This document shows positions 34,710 to 44,032 of a stretch of DNA of 64,000 bases, one piece after another (within the stretch, counting starts at the first letter, position 1; the number at the start of each line of letters is the position of its first letter). Under the pieces are notes generated by a model. It saw only the letters and a program-made list of their open reading frames with translations. It did no database searches and was not told the DNA's origin. Location: NCBI GenBank assembly GCA_963804865.1, contig CAWDSH010000001.1, positions 1,364,001 to 1,428,000 on the forward strand. The letters are read 5' to 3'. This DNA comes from CAVVEQ01 sp963804865 (lineage in GTDB: Bacteria; Chloroflexota; Anaerolineae; Anaerolineales; Anaerolineaceae). A program made the translations under genes and the position numbers.

Positions 34710-36107
34710 ATGCCCAAAGCCATCTGGTGGATCCGCCGCGACCTGCGCCTGAACGATAATCCCGCTCTGAAGCGGGCTCTCTGGCATGGGGGAGTGATCC
34801 CGGTTTTCATCCTCGATCCCATGTTGCTGGATAAGCCGGCTCCCAAACGCCAGGCATTCCTGATGAGCGGGCTGCGCATACTGGATGCTGACCTGCGCAC
34901 TCGCGGCAGTCGCCTGATCCTGCGCCGTGGAGATCCACTCAGCGAGCTTTCCCGACTGGTCTCTGAAACAGGCGTGGATGCGGTCACCGCCGTGGAGGAT
35001 TACAGTCCCTACGCCCGCGAGCGGGATGACCGCGTTCGCAGGAAGCTGCCGCTGCAGCTTTTCCAGGGACTCACCCTGCACCACCCGCAGGCTGTTCATA
35101 AAGCCGATGGCAGCCCTTATACCATTTTTACCCCCTTCAGCAAGGCCTGGAAAGCGCTGCCTGCACCCGGCGGCGGTTCATGGACCGCACCCGTGCAATT
35201 CCCGGCAGTGGGCGAATTTCCATCGGAACCCATCCCAGGGATCGAAGCCCCGAAAGATTTTTCTCCCGGTGAAGCTGAAGCCGATCGCAGGTTATCGCGA
35301 TTTTTGCGTGATCGCATCCATGAATACAAGGATGCCCGTGACCGCATGGACCTGGAAGGCACATCCAGCCTCTCACCCTATTTGCGTTTCGGGATGATCT
35401 CGATCCAGAAAGTTTATGAATCTGTGCAAACCGCCCTCCGGCAGGCGACGGATGCCACCAGCAGGAGTGGGATCGAGACCTGGCTGAATGAGCTGATCTG
35501 GCGCGAATTCTACGCCGCCATCCTGTTCCACTTCCCCTTCGTGCTCAAGACCGCGTTCAATCCGAAGCTGCGCAGCATCCCCTGGCGGGAAGCAGCGGAT
35601 GACCTGCGAGCCTGGCAGCAGGGACTGACCGGCTATCCCGTGGTGGATGCCGCCATGCGCCAGCTGGCGGCCACCGGCTGGATGCACAACCGGGCGCGCA
35701 TGATCACCGCGTCCTTTTTGACCAAGGATCTGCTGATCAACTGGCAGTCCGGCGAGGACTGGTTCATGCAGAGCCTGGTGGATGGCGACCCGGCTGCCAA
35801 TAACGGCGGCTGGCAGTGGACTGCCGGCACCGGCACGGACGCTGCCCCGTATTTCCGCATTTTCAGCCCGGTGCTGCAGGGGAAAAAATATGATCCACAA
35901 GGCGCTTATGTCCGCAGGTGGATTCCCGAACTGGCGAAGATCCCGGATAAATACATCCACGAGCCATGGCTGATGCCGGCGGATGTTCAGGAGAAATCCG
36001 GTTGCCGGATCGGCAGGGACTACCCCGCGCCCATCGTTGACCGTGCGCAAAGCCGCGAGCGCACCCTGGCTGCCTATAAAATTTCCATGCAAGGACCGAC
36101 AAAATAA
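34710..36107 (+). CDS. phr: Deoxyribodipyrimidine photolyase, class I (CPD photolyase/cryptochrome family)
   Basis: 465 residues, full length. The N-terminal antenna domain starts IWWIRRDLRLNDNPAL (residues 4-19). The FAD-binding domain contains LNELIWREFYAAILF, GYPVVDAAMRQLAATGWMHN and NNGGWQWTAGTGTDAAPYFRIF (given here in parts), the strongest signatures of the family, including the Trp/Asn residues that hold FAD. It repairs UV-induced cyclobutane pyrimidine dimers using blue light. AAGGGG precedes the ATG. A terminator follows, and the convergent neighbour is a CarH-like light-sensing repressor, which suggests photoregulation of this gene. Confidence 0.95.
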   Translation: MPKAIWWIRRDLRLNDNPALKRALWHGGVIPVFILDPMLLDKPAPKRQAFLMSGLRILDADLRTRGSRLILRRGDPLSELSRLVSETGVDAVTAVEDYSPYARERDDRVRRKLPLQLFQGLTLHHPQAVHKADGSPYTIFTPFSKAWKALPAPGGGSWTAPVQFPAVGEFPSEPIPGIEAPKDFSPGEAEADRRLSRFLRDRIHEYKDARDRMDLEGTSSLSPYLRFGMISIQKVYESVQTALRQATDATSRSGIETWLNELIWREFYAAILFHFPFVLKTAFNPKLRSIPWREAADDLRAWQQGLTGYPVVDAAMRQLAATGWMHNRARMITASFLTKDLLINWQSGEDWFMQSLVDGDPAANNGGWQWTAGTGTDAAPYFRIFSPVLQGKKYDPQGAYVRRWIPELAKIPDKYIHEPWLMPADVQEKSGCRIGRDYPAPIVDRAQSRERTLAAYKISMQGPTK

Positions 36108-36110
36108 AAA

Positions 36111-36132
36111 GCTGAACACCGCGATGTTCAGC
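36111..36132. terminator. Terminator hairpin between photolyase and carH-like gene
   Basis: GCTGAACA (36111-36118) and TGTTCAGC (36125-36132) with loop CCGCGA, A-rich before and T-rich shortly after, between convergent genes. Confidence 0.8.
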
Positions 36133-36160
36133 TCTCCATATTCTTTTATTGGGGTTGTTC

Positions 36161-37126
36161 CTAGGACATGACCCTCGCCCTGTCGTCCACAAGCTCAGCC
36201 ACCTGCTTAATGGCATCATCCATGCTCGGACCCAGGTAATGACCCGGGATGACGTTGACCAGCTCAGGTTTGTAAGCGAAAGCCCCGCCGGCGAAACCAA
36301 AAAGGGGTGGATGGGGCAGCTTGCCGAGCTTCTCCTGCATCTTCTTCAATTCCAGCGCGGTGGATTCCATGCTGGCGGAAAGCACAACCATATCCGGTTT
36401 CTCCTCGCCGGCATATTCCACCAGGTCGTCCAGCGGGATATCCGGCCCAAGGTATTCAACACAGTACCCCTGGGTGCGCAGCAGCGCGGCAAACATAAGC
36501 GCGCCGATCTCGTGCTGCTCGTTGGGTCCATTGCCCACCAGGAAGGAAGGCGCGTTGCGTTTGCAGGGATAAGCCTGGAACAGGCTGAGCAGCTTGCCGC
36601 GCAGGTAGGTGCTGGCGAAATGCTCGGTGGTGATGCTGATGCGCCCGGTAAACCAGGCATCGCCGATGCGCACCATGGTGGGCGAAACGATCTGCATGCT
36701 CACCGTCATCAGGTCGTAACCGGCGAATATTTCCTTAAGAAGATTCGCGGTTGTTTCTTCATCGTGGCGGATCAACGCATTAAACAGGGATTCCACGTAC
36801 TGCTCGGGCGGTACCGAGGAACGCAGCAGGGGCAGGGATGGGGCTGTTTGCACCGCTTCCGGCCAGGCATCGGATTTCTGCATGCCGTGCAGCTCATTGA
36901 CCGCGCTGCTGATGGATAAGCCTTCATCGAGGCGTTTCTTCACCCAGTTCAGGACGGCCACATCGCGCTCGGAATACATGCGGTAGCGGTTATCGCCGCG
37001 TTTCGGATCGAGCAGGTTGTAGCGCCGTTCCCAGGCGCGCAGCGTCACCGGGCGGATGCCGGTCTGGCTGCTGACGGATTTAATGGTGTACTTGGGGTCA
37101 TCGGAAAATTCAATGATCGAGGGCAT
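36161..37126 (-). CDS. CarH-like MerR-family repressor with B12-binding photoreceptor domain
   Basis: 321 residues from ATG 37126 (AGAGG seven bases upstream). MerR HTH at 13-80 (YTIKSVSSQTGIRPVTLRAW, WERRYNL), a helical bundle at about 105-185, and a cobalamin-binding Rossmann domain at 194-320. W158 is followed by nine residues and then E168-H169, the W-x9-EH motif of CarH that caps 5'-deoxyadenosylcobalamin; NEQHEIG (202-208) supplies the lower His ligand in E-x-H-x2-G. In CarH, light breaks the Co-C bond, the tetramer falls apart and repression is lifted. The convergent photolyase gene fits that function. Confidence 0.93.
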   Translation of the reverse strand: MPSIIEFSDDPKYTIKSVSSQTGIRPVTLRAWERRYNLLDPKRGDNRYRMYSERDVAVLNWVKKRLDEGLSISSAVNELHGMQKSDAWPEAVQTAPSLPLLRSSVPPEQYVESLFNALIRHDEETTANLLKEIFAGYDLMTVSMQIVSPTMVRIGDAWFTGRISITTEHFASTYLRGKLLSLFQAYPCKRNAPSFLVGNGPNEQHEIGALMFAALLRTQGYCVEYLGPDIPLDDLVEYAGEEKPDMVVLSASMESTALELKKMQEKLGKLPHPPLFGFAGGAFAYKPELVNVIPGHYLGPSMDDAIKQVAELVDDRARVMS

Positions 37127-37225
37127 GGCATACCTCTGAATGGAATATGGACATACAAAGATTATACAGGCAAGTGATAAGAATTCCATTAACAATATGG
37201 TCAATTATTGGAGGGCGTTCTTGTC

Positions 37226-37295
37226 TGTCATTCTGAGGGAGCGCAGCGACCGAAGAATCTCGTTTCACCACAGAGAACGCGGAGAGCGCAGAGAT
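37226..37295. repeat. Dispersed-repeat-like intergenic sequence
   Basis: TGTCATTCTGAGGGAGCGCA followed by GCGACCGAAGAATCTCG, then ACCACAGAGAACGCGGAGAG. A second TGTCATTC occurs at 37306. It does not code and resembles short dispersed repeats I recall from many environmental genomes, including Chloroflexota; no second copy was noticed in this window. Confidence 0.45.
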
Positions 37296-37343
37296 AGGAT
37301 TATTTTGTCATTCGGATGAGGCATATGACAAATACAAATCTGC

Positions 37344-37371
37344 TTGAATTTTCCCGCGAGGATACTATAAT
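37344..37371 (+). promoter_or_regulatory. Promoter of the flavodoxin gene
   Basis: TTGAAT (37344-37349), 16-base spacer, TATAAT (37366-37371), about 38 bases before the ATG with AAGGAGAAC as ribosome-binding site. Confidence 0.65.
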
Positions 37372-37409
37372 CATTTTGAGGGGAAATATCAGCTTCAAGG
37401 AGAACAAAA

Positions 37410-37920
37410 ATGGCAATGAAGATCCTGGTGGCATATGGCAGTCGCGACGGTGCGACCGCGGGCATCGCCGAACGCATCGGCGAGGTTCTGAAGAAAGCCG
37501 GCTTCGAGGTGAACGTGGTATCCGCAGAGAAAGCGGCGGAACCTGCTGGCTACGATGCCGTGATCCTGGGCAGCGCGGTATATATCGGTCAGTGGCGCAA
37601 GGAAGCCGCCAACTACCTGACCAAACACGAACAGGCGCTGGCAAAGCTGCCTGTGTGGCTCTTCTCCAGCGGTCCTCCCGGCGAGGGAGATCTGAAGGAG
37701 CAGTTGCAGGGCTTCACCTTCCCGGAAAAATTAAAACCCATCATCGAGAGGATCAAACCGCGCGATAATATCATCTTCCCGGGAGCTGTTTTCTTCAAGA
37801 ACCTCAATTTCGTTGAAAAATTCATGTTGAAGCAAATGAAAGTCCCCTGAAGGAGATTTCCGGGATTGGAAAGCCATCGAAGCCTGGGCGGAAGGGATTG
37901 CCAAAGAGCTGAATAAGTAA
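37410..37920 (+). CDS. Flavodoxin-domain protein (HemG-like), one frameshift at 37849
   Basis: About 169 residues after frame correction. The FMN phosphate loop is near the N-terminus (VAYGSRDGATAGIAERIG), and the central YDAVILGSAVYIGQWRKEA is typical of flavodoxin_5/menaquinone-dependent protoporphyrinogen oxidase (HemG-like) proteins. As read, a stop comes at 37848-37850 after KQMKVP. Removing one C of CCCC at 37846-37849 restores PEGDFRDWKAIEAWAEGIAK to TAA 37918-37920, a family-like C-terminus. It is likely a cytosolic FMN electron-transfer protein or oxidase. Confidence 0.82.
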
Positions 37921-38010
37921 TCCGTTACCTGTGAATTGCTGGAATAAATCGAATTTACTCTGGTCTTTCTTCATCTAATTGAGTGCTGAAAGACTAGAAA
38001 TGAGGAGAAA

Positions 38011-38985
38011 ATGGCAAAACGAGTTGTTCTCGTCCTGGCTGTGATTGTGATGCTCACGGCATGCAGCAATGCTTCGAATACGGGCACAAATTTACCTGCG
38101 GCGATACCTTCCGATACGCCGGTAGAAATACCAACAATTTCCGCCGACACAACTGCAATGGTTTCGCCTGTTTCTGAGGGTGAATTATTTCAAGTTATTA
38201 CACAGCCCAATCCGCAGGATGAAACAAAAACGGATGTCTTCATTCGTGACATATCAACAGGTGAGGAAAAACTCTTTATCACCCTGGAAAATGTATACCG
38301 GGAGCATTATCACAACGGGGAATATCACGGTGGTAACCTCTATATCATCAAAAGAATGGGGGACCCCAGCGCAACAGATGCAGAATGGTCCGATGAATTA
38401 TGGCGGTACGATGCTCAAGCCAGCGGGAAAATGCTGATTTCCAAAAAGGGTCTCGATTTTCGTGCTGCTCCCAATGAAACCGCCATTGCCATCCATTTCA
38501 ACGAAACGGAAGGCAACCGGCTTGTTTTTATCAGTACCAATGGTGACGTGCTCCAGGAATTCAAGAATGTGGGCGGGGATTATGCAAATTCTCCCCAAAA
38601 GTGGTCGGATGACGGCTCAGTATATTGGGGCGCGCTGACCATGGGTCCGGTCCCAACTTCATTCTACAAAGTAAGCGTGGCTGCCTGGCAAATGAGCATT
38701 TATGACCTGTCTCAATTGAAGATCGGCGACGAATATGATCTCAACGCGAACTCGGCAGGGTTGGTTTACAGCGATTACCCGGTCATGTTCGATGCGGATA
38801 CTGCCCAGAATTTCAAGAACAGCGGAAAGACCGTCACATTATTTTTCTATGATCTGAATAGCCACACTAAACAAATTGTGGCAACATCGATCACAGAAGC
38901 GTTCAAGCCTGTATGGCTGGATGATAAAACGATCGAGTACGACGATCCCAATGGAGAAGGCAGGATCTTGTTTATTCTTCCTTGA
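38011..38985 (+). CDS. Lipoprotein of unknown function, beta-propeller-like
   Basis: 324 residues. Signal peptide with lipobox MLTAC, then a Ser/Thr-rich linker (about 20-55). The rest looks like a TolB/WD-type beta-propeller: repeating units with DVFIRDISTGEEKL, ELWRYDAQASGKML, LVFISTNGDVLQEF and VTLFFYDLNSHTKQI have the strand-turn-strand rhythm. No enzyme motif is visible. AAATGAGGAG precedes the ATG. A strong terminator follows, so it is a single-gene unit. The family was not recognised. Confidence 0.7.
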   Translation: MAKRVVLVLAVIVMLTACSNASNTGTNLPAAIPSDTPVEIPTISADTTAMVSPVSEGELFQVITQPNPQDETKTDVFIRDISTGEEKLFITLENVYREHYHNGEYHGGNLYIIKRMGDPSATDAEWSDELWRYDAQASGKMLISKKGLDFRAAPNETAIAIHFNETEGNRLVFISTNGDVLQEFKNVGGDYANSPQKWSDDGSVYWGALTMGPVPTSFYKVSVAAWQMSIYDLSQLKIGDEYDLNANSAGLVYSDYPVMFDADTAQNFKNSGKTVTLFFYDLNSHTKQIVATSITEAFKPVWLDDKTIEYDDPNGEGRILFILP

Positions 38986-39072
38986 ATCGCTGCATTTCTC
39001 AAGCAGTCCAACGGGATTAGCGGGGGATTACATTCCTGATTCCCATCTCATTAATACTTGCCGGTTTTAAAT

Positions 39073-39104
39073 AGCAGAAGGCGCAGTTACCTGCGCCTTC
39101 TGCT
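39073..39104. terminator. Bidirectional terminator
   Basis: 14-bp perfect stem AGCAGAAGGCGCAG (39073-39086) and CTGCGCCTTCTGCT (39091-39104) with loop TTAC, between convergent genes. Confidence 0.85.
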
Positions 39105-39122
39105 GTGTCTCTATCTTATGAC

Positions 39123-42100
39123 TTATTTATTTTCGCAACTTCCACCGCCAGTTGGTCCTGTGACCCATTTGCAACGTGAGTCTGTCAAACAAGTCTTCTG
39201 ATCAGTCCCATACGTCTTCCTGCAGTTGAATGTGTCCAATGGTTGCTGCGGTGCGTTGGGATCGTAGCATTCTCCCGTTTGCCGGTTCTGCACCAGCGGG
39301 TAGAGGCAGGGACCGTCGCAGGTGGGGGTGCGCCCGGAGACGCTCCAGCATTCGGGCTGGGTGAGTTCGTTCAGCGGTATGCACATCTGCCCGTTCCAGC
39401 GGTAATACAGCGGGCATTCCGGCTGGTTGGGATCGCGCGGTCCGGGATCGAGCGGCACGCAGTAGCCGAGCTTCTTATCGAAATAGTAGCCCTGCCGGCA
39501 GCAGTCGTCGTTGCGCTGCACGCAGTAGCCCAGCTCCTTATCGAAGTACTGATTGTCGTCGCACTGCCCGACCGGGTCGTTGGGTCCATTGGTCGGGATG
39601 CACGCACCCGTGCTGGTATCCCGGTAGGTGCCCTGCGGGCACTCGTTGGGATCATCCGGGATGCAGGTGCCGGGCGTCACAAAAGCTGTGACGGGCGCGG
39701 TGGTCGTCCCTGGCGGGCAGTTACTCTGCCCATCGGGCGGCGTATCCGGCACGCACACCTTGTTCTCGTTCAGGTGGTAACCCGGGTTGCAGGGACTATC
39801 CCCCACCGGGTCGCACAGGCCGCTGTTGGGGTTGAATCCGGTGGCGGCGAATGTCGTTACATTGCCTGCGCCCGGTGTCACCCCGGCCGGCGTCTGGTTG
39901 CCGCCCTGGTTGGTTGTGCCGGGTGTCCCCTGACCGGTCTGCTCCCCGTCTTCGGGGCAGGTGCTGCCGTCGTTGCCCGGGTTGGGCAGGCAGCAGCGCA
40001 GACGCTGTGAGTAGGAATAACCCAGCGGGCATGGGCTGCCGGTGCCGGTATTGGGCACGCAGCGTTTGCCGTCCCAGTGATAACCCTGCCTGCAGCCGTT
40101 GTCATCTGTCTCGCTGCAGGGCACACCCGCGGCGGTGTAATAACCATTGGGTCCGCAATCCGGTTCACCGGTATCCGGCGGCTCATCCGGCACGCAGGCA
40201 CCGGAATTGTCCATGTGATAACCCTGGTAGCATTCCGGCGTGCCGGCCGTGGTGGGTCCGTTCTGACCTTCGGGGACACACACTGTGACGGTATCGCTCA
40301 CCTGCACAGCATAGGTGCCAGGCGGGCAGTCATCATTCTCGGGGAAATTCACCTCCGGCTGGGTGTAATCCCAACCGCCGTTTTGATCCCTGCACGCAGC
40401 CCATCAGCGGATCGTAGATCGTGCCGTAGGGGCAGCCGTTTTGATCCGTCGGCATGCAGCGCTGGAGATTGGCTGCCAGGAAGGTGCCTTCAGGGCAGTC
40501 ATAGTTGTTATTGGGGATCGGCGCGCAGCAGTTGATGCGCCGGTTGAAGTAATACCCCTTCGGGCAGGTCGTCCCGCCGTCGTTGGTATCCGGGACACAG
40601 GTCTGGTTGGCTGCCGTCACAAAGCGTTCGGGGCAGTCTCCGCCGTCATCCGGGACGCAGCCGCCCAGGTTGGCATTGTAGGTGGTGCCCTGCGGGCAGT
40701 CGCCATCGTTTGGCTCACAGTTGAAGTTGGCTGTAGCAAAATTGGTGCCGGGCGGGCAGTTGTTGGTGCCCGGGTCGCGCTCGCACTGACCGGTGGCGGG
40801 ATTATACGTGTATCCTTCATCGCAGTTGCCGTCCGGGTTGGTGACGATCATCGCGCGCGGGCTGGCGACCACCGTCGCCAGGCTGTCGGACAAGTTCTTC
40901 TCAAAATTGACTGGTTCAACCGCTTCCACCAGGGATGCACGCCTGCAGCTGGATGTTGTTCCGCCAACAGGGTTGGAAACGCAGAATATGAATTCGAACG
41001 ACGTCTGCGATTCCATGGCAGGCACCACGCAGTACAAGCGTTGGGGATAGCCCTGCACCGGCTGGCAATCGATCGGATTGCCATTAAGGGTCACTGTGTA
41101 AGCCGCGGGGACATCCATGCCGACCGTGAGATAGAACTCCGTTAAACCTTTATTGGGGCAGCCGATGCCGGTTACCTTGATCCCACCGCCACCGGTCTGG
41201 CCGACTGGTTGACCGGTTATACCCCCCTGGGTGTTGGATGGTTTTCCGGGTTCTCCACCTTCCTCGCAGCCGTCATCCGTGGTTGGTGTACAGAAAGGCA
41301 CGTAGGACGGGCGGCAGAGAGGTGCGCCTCCTCTTGGGACAATGACGCAGCGGAAACCGATATTGGGATAACCCACTTCGGGATCCAGCGCAAAGCGCGC
41401 CGCGGTGCGCACGTTGCTGGCTTCGTCCTGCCAGCTGCCGCCGCGTGCCACACGCAGCTTGCCGTCCCTCTGGACCTTCCGGGTTATAGTGGGGGGATTC
41501 GTCATAATACATCGGCTCGTACCAATCCGAAACCCATTCCCCCACGTTGCCTGCCATATCGAAGACATGGAAGGGGCTCTCCCCTTCCGGGTAGGTGCCT
41601 TCCGGCTGGGTATCAGGCTGATCCAGGCAGCCGGACATGTTGGTCAGGTCGCAGCTGGCATCCTCATTGCCCCAGGGGAACCACTGCCCAAAAAGACCGC
41701 GGGCGGTTTTTTCCCATTCCGCTTCCGTGGGCAGCCTGCCTCCCTGGGTATCACAGAAATTCTTGGCCTGTTCCCAGGAAATGCCCACCACCGGGTGATT
41801 TTCGTAACCGGGATCGCCGTAGTGCTGGGAAGGACTTTCATCCATGTTCACCGGAGGGACGCATTCCCCGGCTTCAACGCACTCCTCGTACATGGCGTTG
41901 GTCACCTCACCTTTGAAGATCCAGAAACCGGAGGTGAGGATCTCGTGCTGGGGGAATTCGTCATCCTGCGTATCCGGATCCTCCGCTCCCGAACCCATCA
42001 GGAACTCTCCGGCCGGGATATACACCGGGATATTGCCCGGGGATTCCGAAATGACCGGCGGCACCAGGGTGGGTACCTCGGTGGGCGTGGTGGGCGGCGC

Positions 42101-42193
42101 AACTTCAGCCGCCTGATCACACGCGGCAAAAACAAGAACCACAGCCACGCTGATCAACATCATCATGATCCATCTCAACCTTTTCTCTTTCAT
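39123..42193 (-). CDS. Giant lipoprotein: SUMF1-fold domain plus about 18 Cys-rich repeats; two frameshifts
   Basis: About 1,020 residues once two frames are joined. ATG 42193 follows AGGAGG. Lipobox VFAAC, then a Pro/Thr linker, then a SUMF1/FGE-like domain (about 55-285) with IPAGEFLMGSG, RLPTEAEWEK, MAGNVGEWVSDW, RVARGGSW and IGFRCV. The Cys pair that makes formylglycine in true FGE is absent from the RGGSW region, so catalysis is unlikely. After an Ig-like part come about 18 units of the form C-P-x-G-x-x-Y/F-x5-10-C-V/I-P, for example DCPQGTTYNANLGGCVPDDG. Frames break near 41490 and 40385; removing one G from each GGG gives GPEDGKLRVARG and CVQDQNGGWDYTQ. Likely surface-exposed and disulfide-stabilised. 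Confidence 0.8.
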
Positions 42194-42421
42194 CATTACC
42201 TCCTAATTCACAAAATGATTAGAATGAAAAGCTTAATATTGCTGTCTCATGGAAAAAATGAAGATTTTTCTACCAGTAAAGGGGAACTAAGGCAACCAGA
42301 CTGATTTAATTATATAGAACTGCAAGTGTAAAAACAATAGCTATAACCGACACTTCTCTTACGGCTCTGTAAGGTGAGCGTAGGGTAAAAATGACCTGCG
42401 ATTCCTGTATTTTTTCTTATG

Positions 42422-42427
42422 CTATAA
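42422..42427 (+). promoter_or_regulatory. Extended minus-10 of the epimerase gene
   Basis: TGCTATAAT around 42418-42427, about 20 bases before the ATG at 42447. The RNA leader would be only about 12 nt and no Shine-Dalgarno sequence is seen. Nothing else is evident in the rest of the 42194-42446 gap. Confidence 0.45.
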
Positions 42428-42446
42428 TCCAAAAACCGAAAAAACC

Positions 42447-43403
42447 ATGAGAATCCTCATCACAGGCGCTGCAGGTTTCCTCGGCTCGGCGCTGGCCAAC
42501 AAGTTGGTCGCAGAGGGGCACACGGTTCGCGGCGTGGACGATCTTTCCACCGGCGACCCCCAGGTTCTGCACCCCGATATTCATTTCACCCGCGGAGATG
42601 TCAAGGACCGTCCCAAGCTCTGGACGCTGATGCAGGACGTGGACTGCGTCTACCACCTGGCAGCCCGCGTGCTGGTGCCTGAATCCCTGCTCTATCCCGG
42701 CGAATACAACGAAGTGAACGTGGGTGGAACGGTGACCCTCATGGAAGCCATGCGCGATGTGGGTGTGCGCCGCGTGGTGCTGATCTCCTCCGGCTCGGTC
42801 TACGGCAACCAGAGCCGCCAGCCGGTGCGCGAGACCTTCACCCCGGACCCCCGCTCGCCCTACGCTGTTTCCAAGCTTGCCGCTGAATATTATGTGCATA
42901 CCATCGGTTCACTCTGGGGTATCGAGACCGTCAGCCTGCGCGTCTTCAACGCCTACGGCCCCGGTCAGCATATCCCTCCTGTGCACGCCCCGGTCATCCC
43001 CTATTTCCTGCGCCAGGCGCTGCAGCACGGCACGCTGGTGGTCCATGGCGATGGCAAGCAGACCCGCGATTACGTCTTTGTTGACGACGTGGTCACCGCG
43101 ATGATCTCCGCCTCAACCGCCCCGGATATCACCGGCAGGGTGATCAACGTGGGCAGTGGTTACGATACAAGCGTCCGCGAGCTGCTTAAACAGATCGTGC
43201 AGGTGACCAACACCTCACCCGAGATCGTCTACAATCCGCGCACAGACAGCGGTCCATCCCGCATGTGCGCCGATCTGAAGCTCGCCAAAGAAAAATTGAA
43301 CTACGCCCCTTCCATCAGCCTGCTGGAGGGTCTGCGCCTGACGGTGGATAACGATCCCCGCTTCTCCCAAAAAGCCGCCTCGAACGGCGAGGCATCCAAG
43401 TAA
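42447..43403 (+). CDS. NAD-dependent epimerase/dehydratase (extended SDR)
   Basis: 318 residues. NAD site GAAGFLG (residues 7-13), catalytic Ser in SSGSVYG and YAVSK (Tyr-x3-Lys), then SLRVFNAYGPGQ and TRDYVFVDDVV, all typical of the UDP-glucose 4-epimerase/dTDP-glucose dehydratase group. It should act on a nucleotide-linked sugar in the cytosol, for cell-surface glycan building. No glycosyltransferases flank it, so the substrate is open. An alkyladenine glycosylase gene starts 13 bases after its stop. Confidence 0.92.
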   Translation: MRILITGAAGFLGSALANKLVAEGHTVRGVDDLSTGDPQVLHPDIHFTRGDVKDRPKLWTLMQDVDCVYHLAARVLVPESLLYPGEYNEVNVGGTVTLMEAMRDVGVRRVVLISSGSVYGNQSRQPVRETFTPDPRSPYAVSKLAAEYYVHTIGSLWGIETVSLRVFNAYGPGQHIPPVHAPVIPYFLRQALQHGTLVVHGDGKQTRDYVFVDDVVTAMISASTAPDITGRVINVGSGYDTSVRELLKQIVQVTNTSPEIVYNPRTDSGPSRMCADLKLAKEKLNYAPSISLLEGLRLTVDNDPRFSQKAASNGEASK

Positions 43404-43416
43404 CCTCCCTTTGATC

Positions 43417-44004
43417 ATGAAAACCGGCAAAATCCTTCCGGCTTCTTTCTATGACCGCGATGTCCTTGAAGTTGCCCGCGACCTGCTGGGCATGCGCCTG
43501 GTGCGCTGGCAGGATGGCGTACGCATTTCAGGCATCATCAGCGAAGCGGAAGCCTACCGCGGCGAGGAGGATCTCGCCTGCCACGCCCGCGTGGGAAGAA
43601 CGAAGCGCACCGAGATCATGTTTGGCCCTGCAGGCAGGGCGTATATTTACTTTACCTACGGCATGCACTGGTGCCTGAATTGTGTCACCGGGGCGGAAGG
43701 TTTCCCGGCTGCCGTGCTGCTGCGTGCCATCCAACCCCTGGAAGGATTGGAGATCATCGCTGAAAGAAGGCAGGGCGTTGAACGCAAGTTGTGGTGCAAT
43801 GGACCCGCCAAGATCACCAAGTCGCTGGGATTGACTGGTGCGCAGAACGGGGTTGATCTCACTTCAAAAGAAGGGGGATTATGGATCGAACAGGGCGAGG
43901 GGATTCCCACTGAGAAGATCAAAGCAGGACCGCGGGTGGGCATGGGCAGCACCCCCGAGCCCTGGTTCAGCATGCCCTGGAACTTCAGGATCAAACCGGA
44001 ATAA
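43417..44004 (+). CDS. DNA-3-methyladenine glycosylase, AAG/MPG family
   Basis: 195 residues. The AAG fold shows FYDRDVLEVARDLLG at the start, EAEAYRGEEDLACHA with the catalytic Glu, then AGRAYIYFTYGMHWCLN and AVLLRAIQPLEG, all hallmark segments. It removes 3-methyladenine, hypoxanthine and related alkylated bases. ATG 43417 is preferred; TTG 43411 would add two residues. No Shine-Dalgarno sequence is apparent; the gene is probably coupled to the epimerase. With the photolyase this is the second DNA repair gene in the window. Confidence 0.93.
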   Translation: MKTGKILPASFYDRDVLEVARDLLGMRLVRWQDGVRISGIISEAEAYRGEEDLACHARVGRTKRTEIMFGPAGRAYIYFTYGMHWCLNCVTGAEGFPAAVLLRAIQPLEGLEIIAERRQGVERKLWCNGPAKITKSLGLTGAQNGVDLTSKEGGLWIEQGEGIPTEKIKAGPRVGMGSTPEPWFSMPWNFRIKPE

Positions 44005-44005
44005 T

Positions 44006-44027
44006 AAAGCGTCCGATCGGACGCTTT
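44006..44027. terminator. Bidirectional terminator
   Basis: AAAGCGTCC (44006-44014) and GGACGCTTT (44019-44027), loop GATC; T tracts on the plus side (TTTTGTTTTT). Between convergent genes. Confidence 0.88.
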
Positions 44028-44032
44028 TGTTT

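Noticed and set aside
39243..41145. Long plus-strand reading frames opposite the SUMF1 giant
   Set aside because: They are shadows of the Cys/Gly/Pro-rich gene on the minus strand; composition is biased and no motif or ribosome-binding site supports them.
41273..42193. Catalytic formylglycine-generating enzyme with sulfatase at 54247 as partner
   Set aside because: The two active-site cysteines are missing in the RGGSW region, and the sulfatase-like protein lacks a clear C-x-P-x-R motif.
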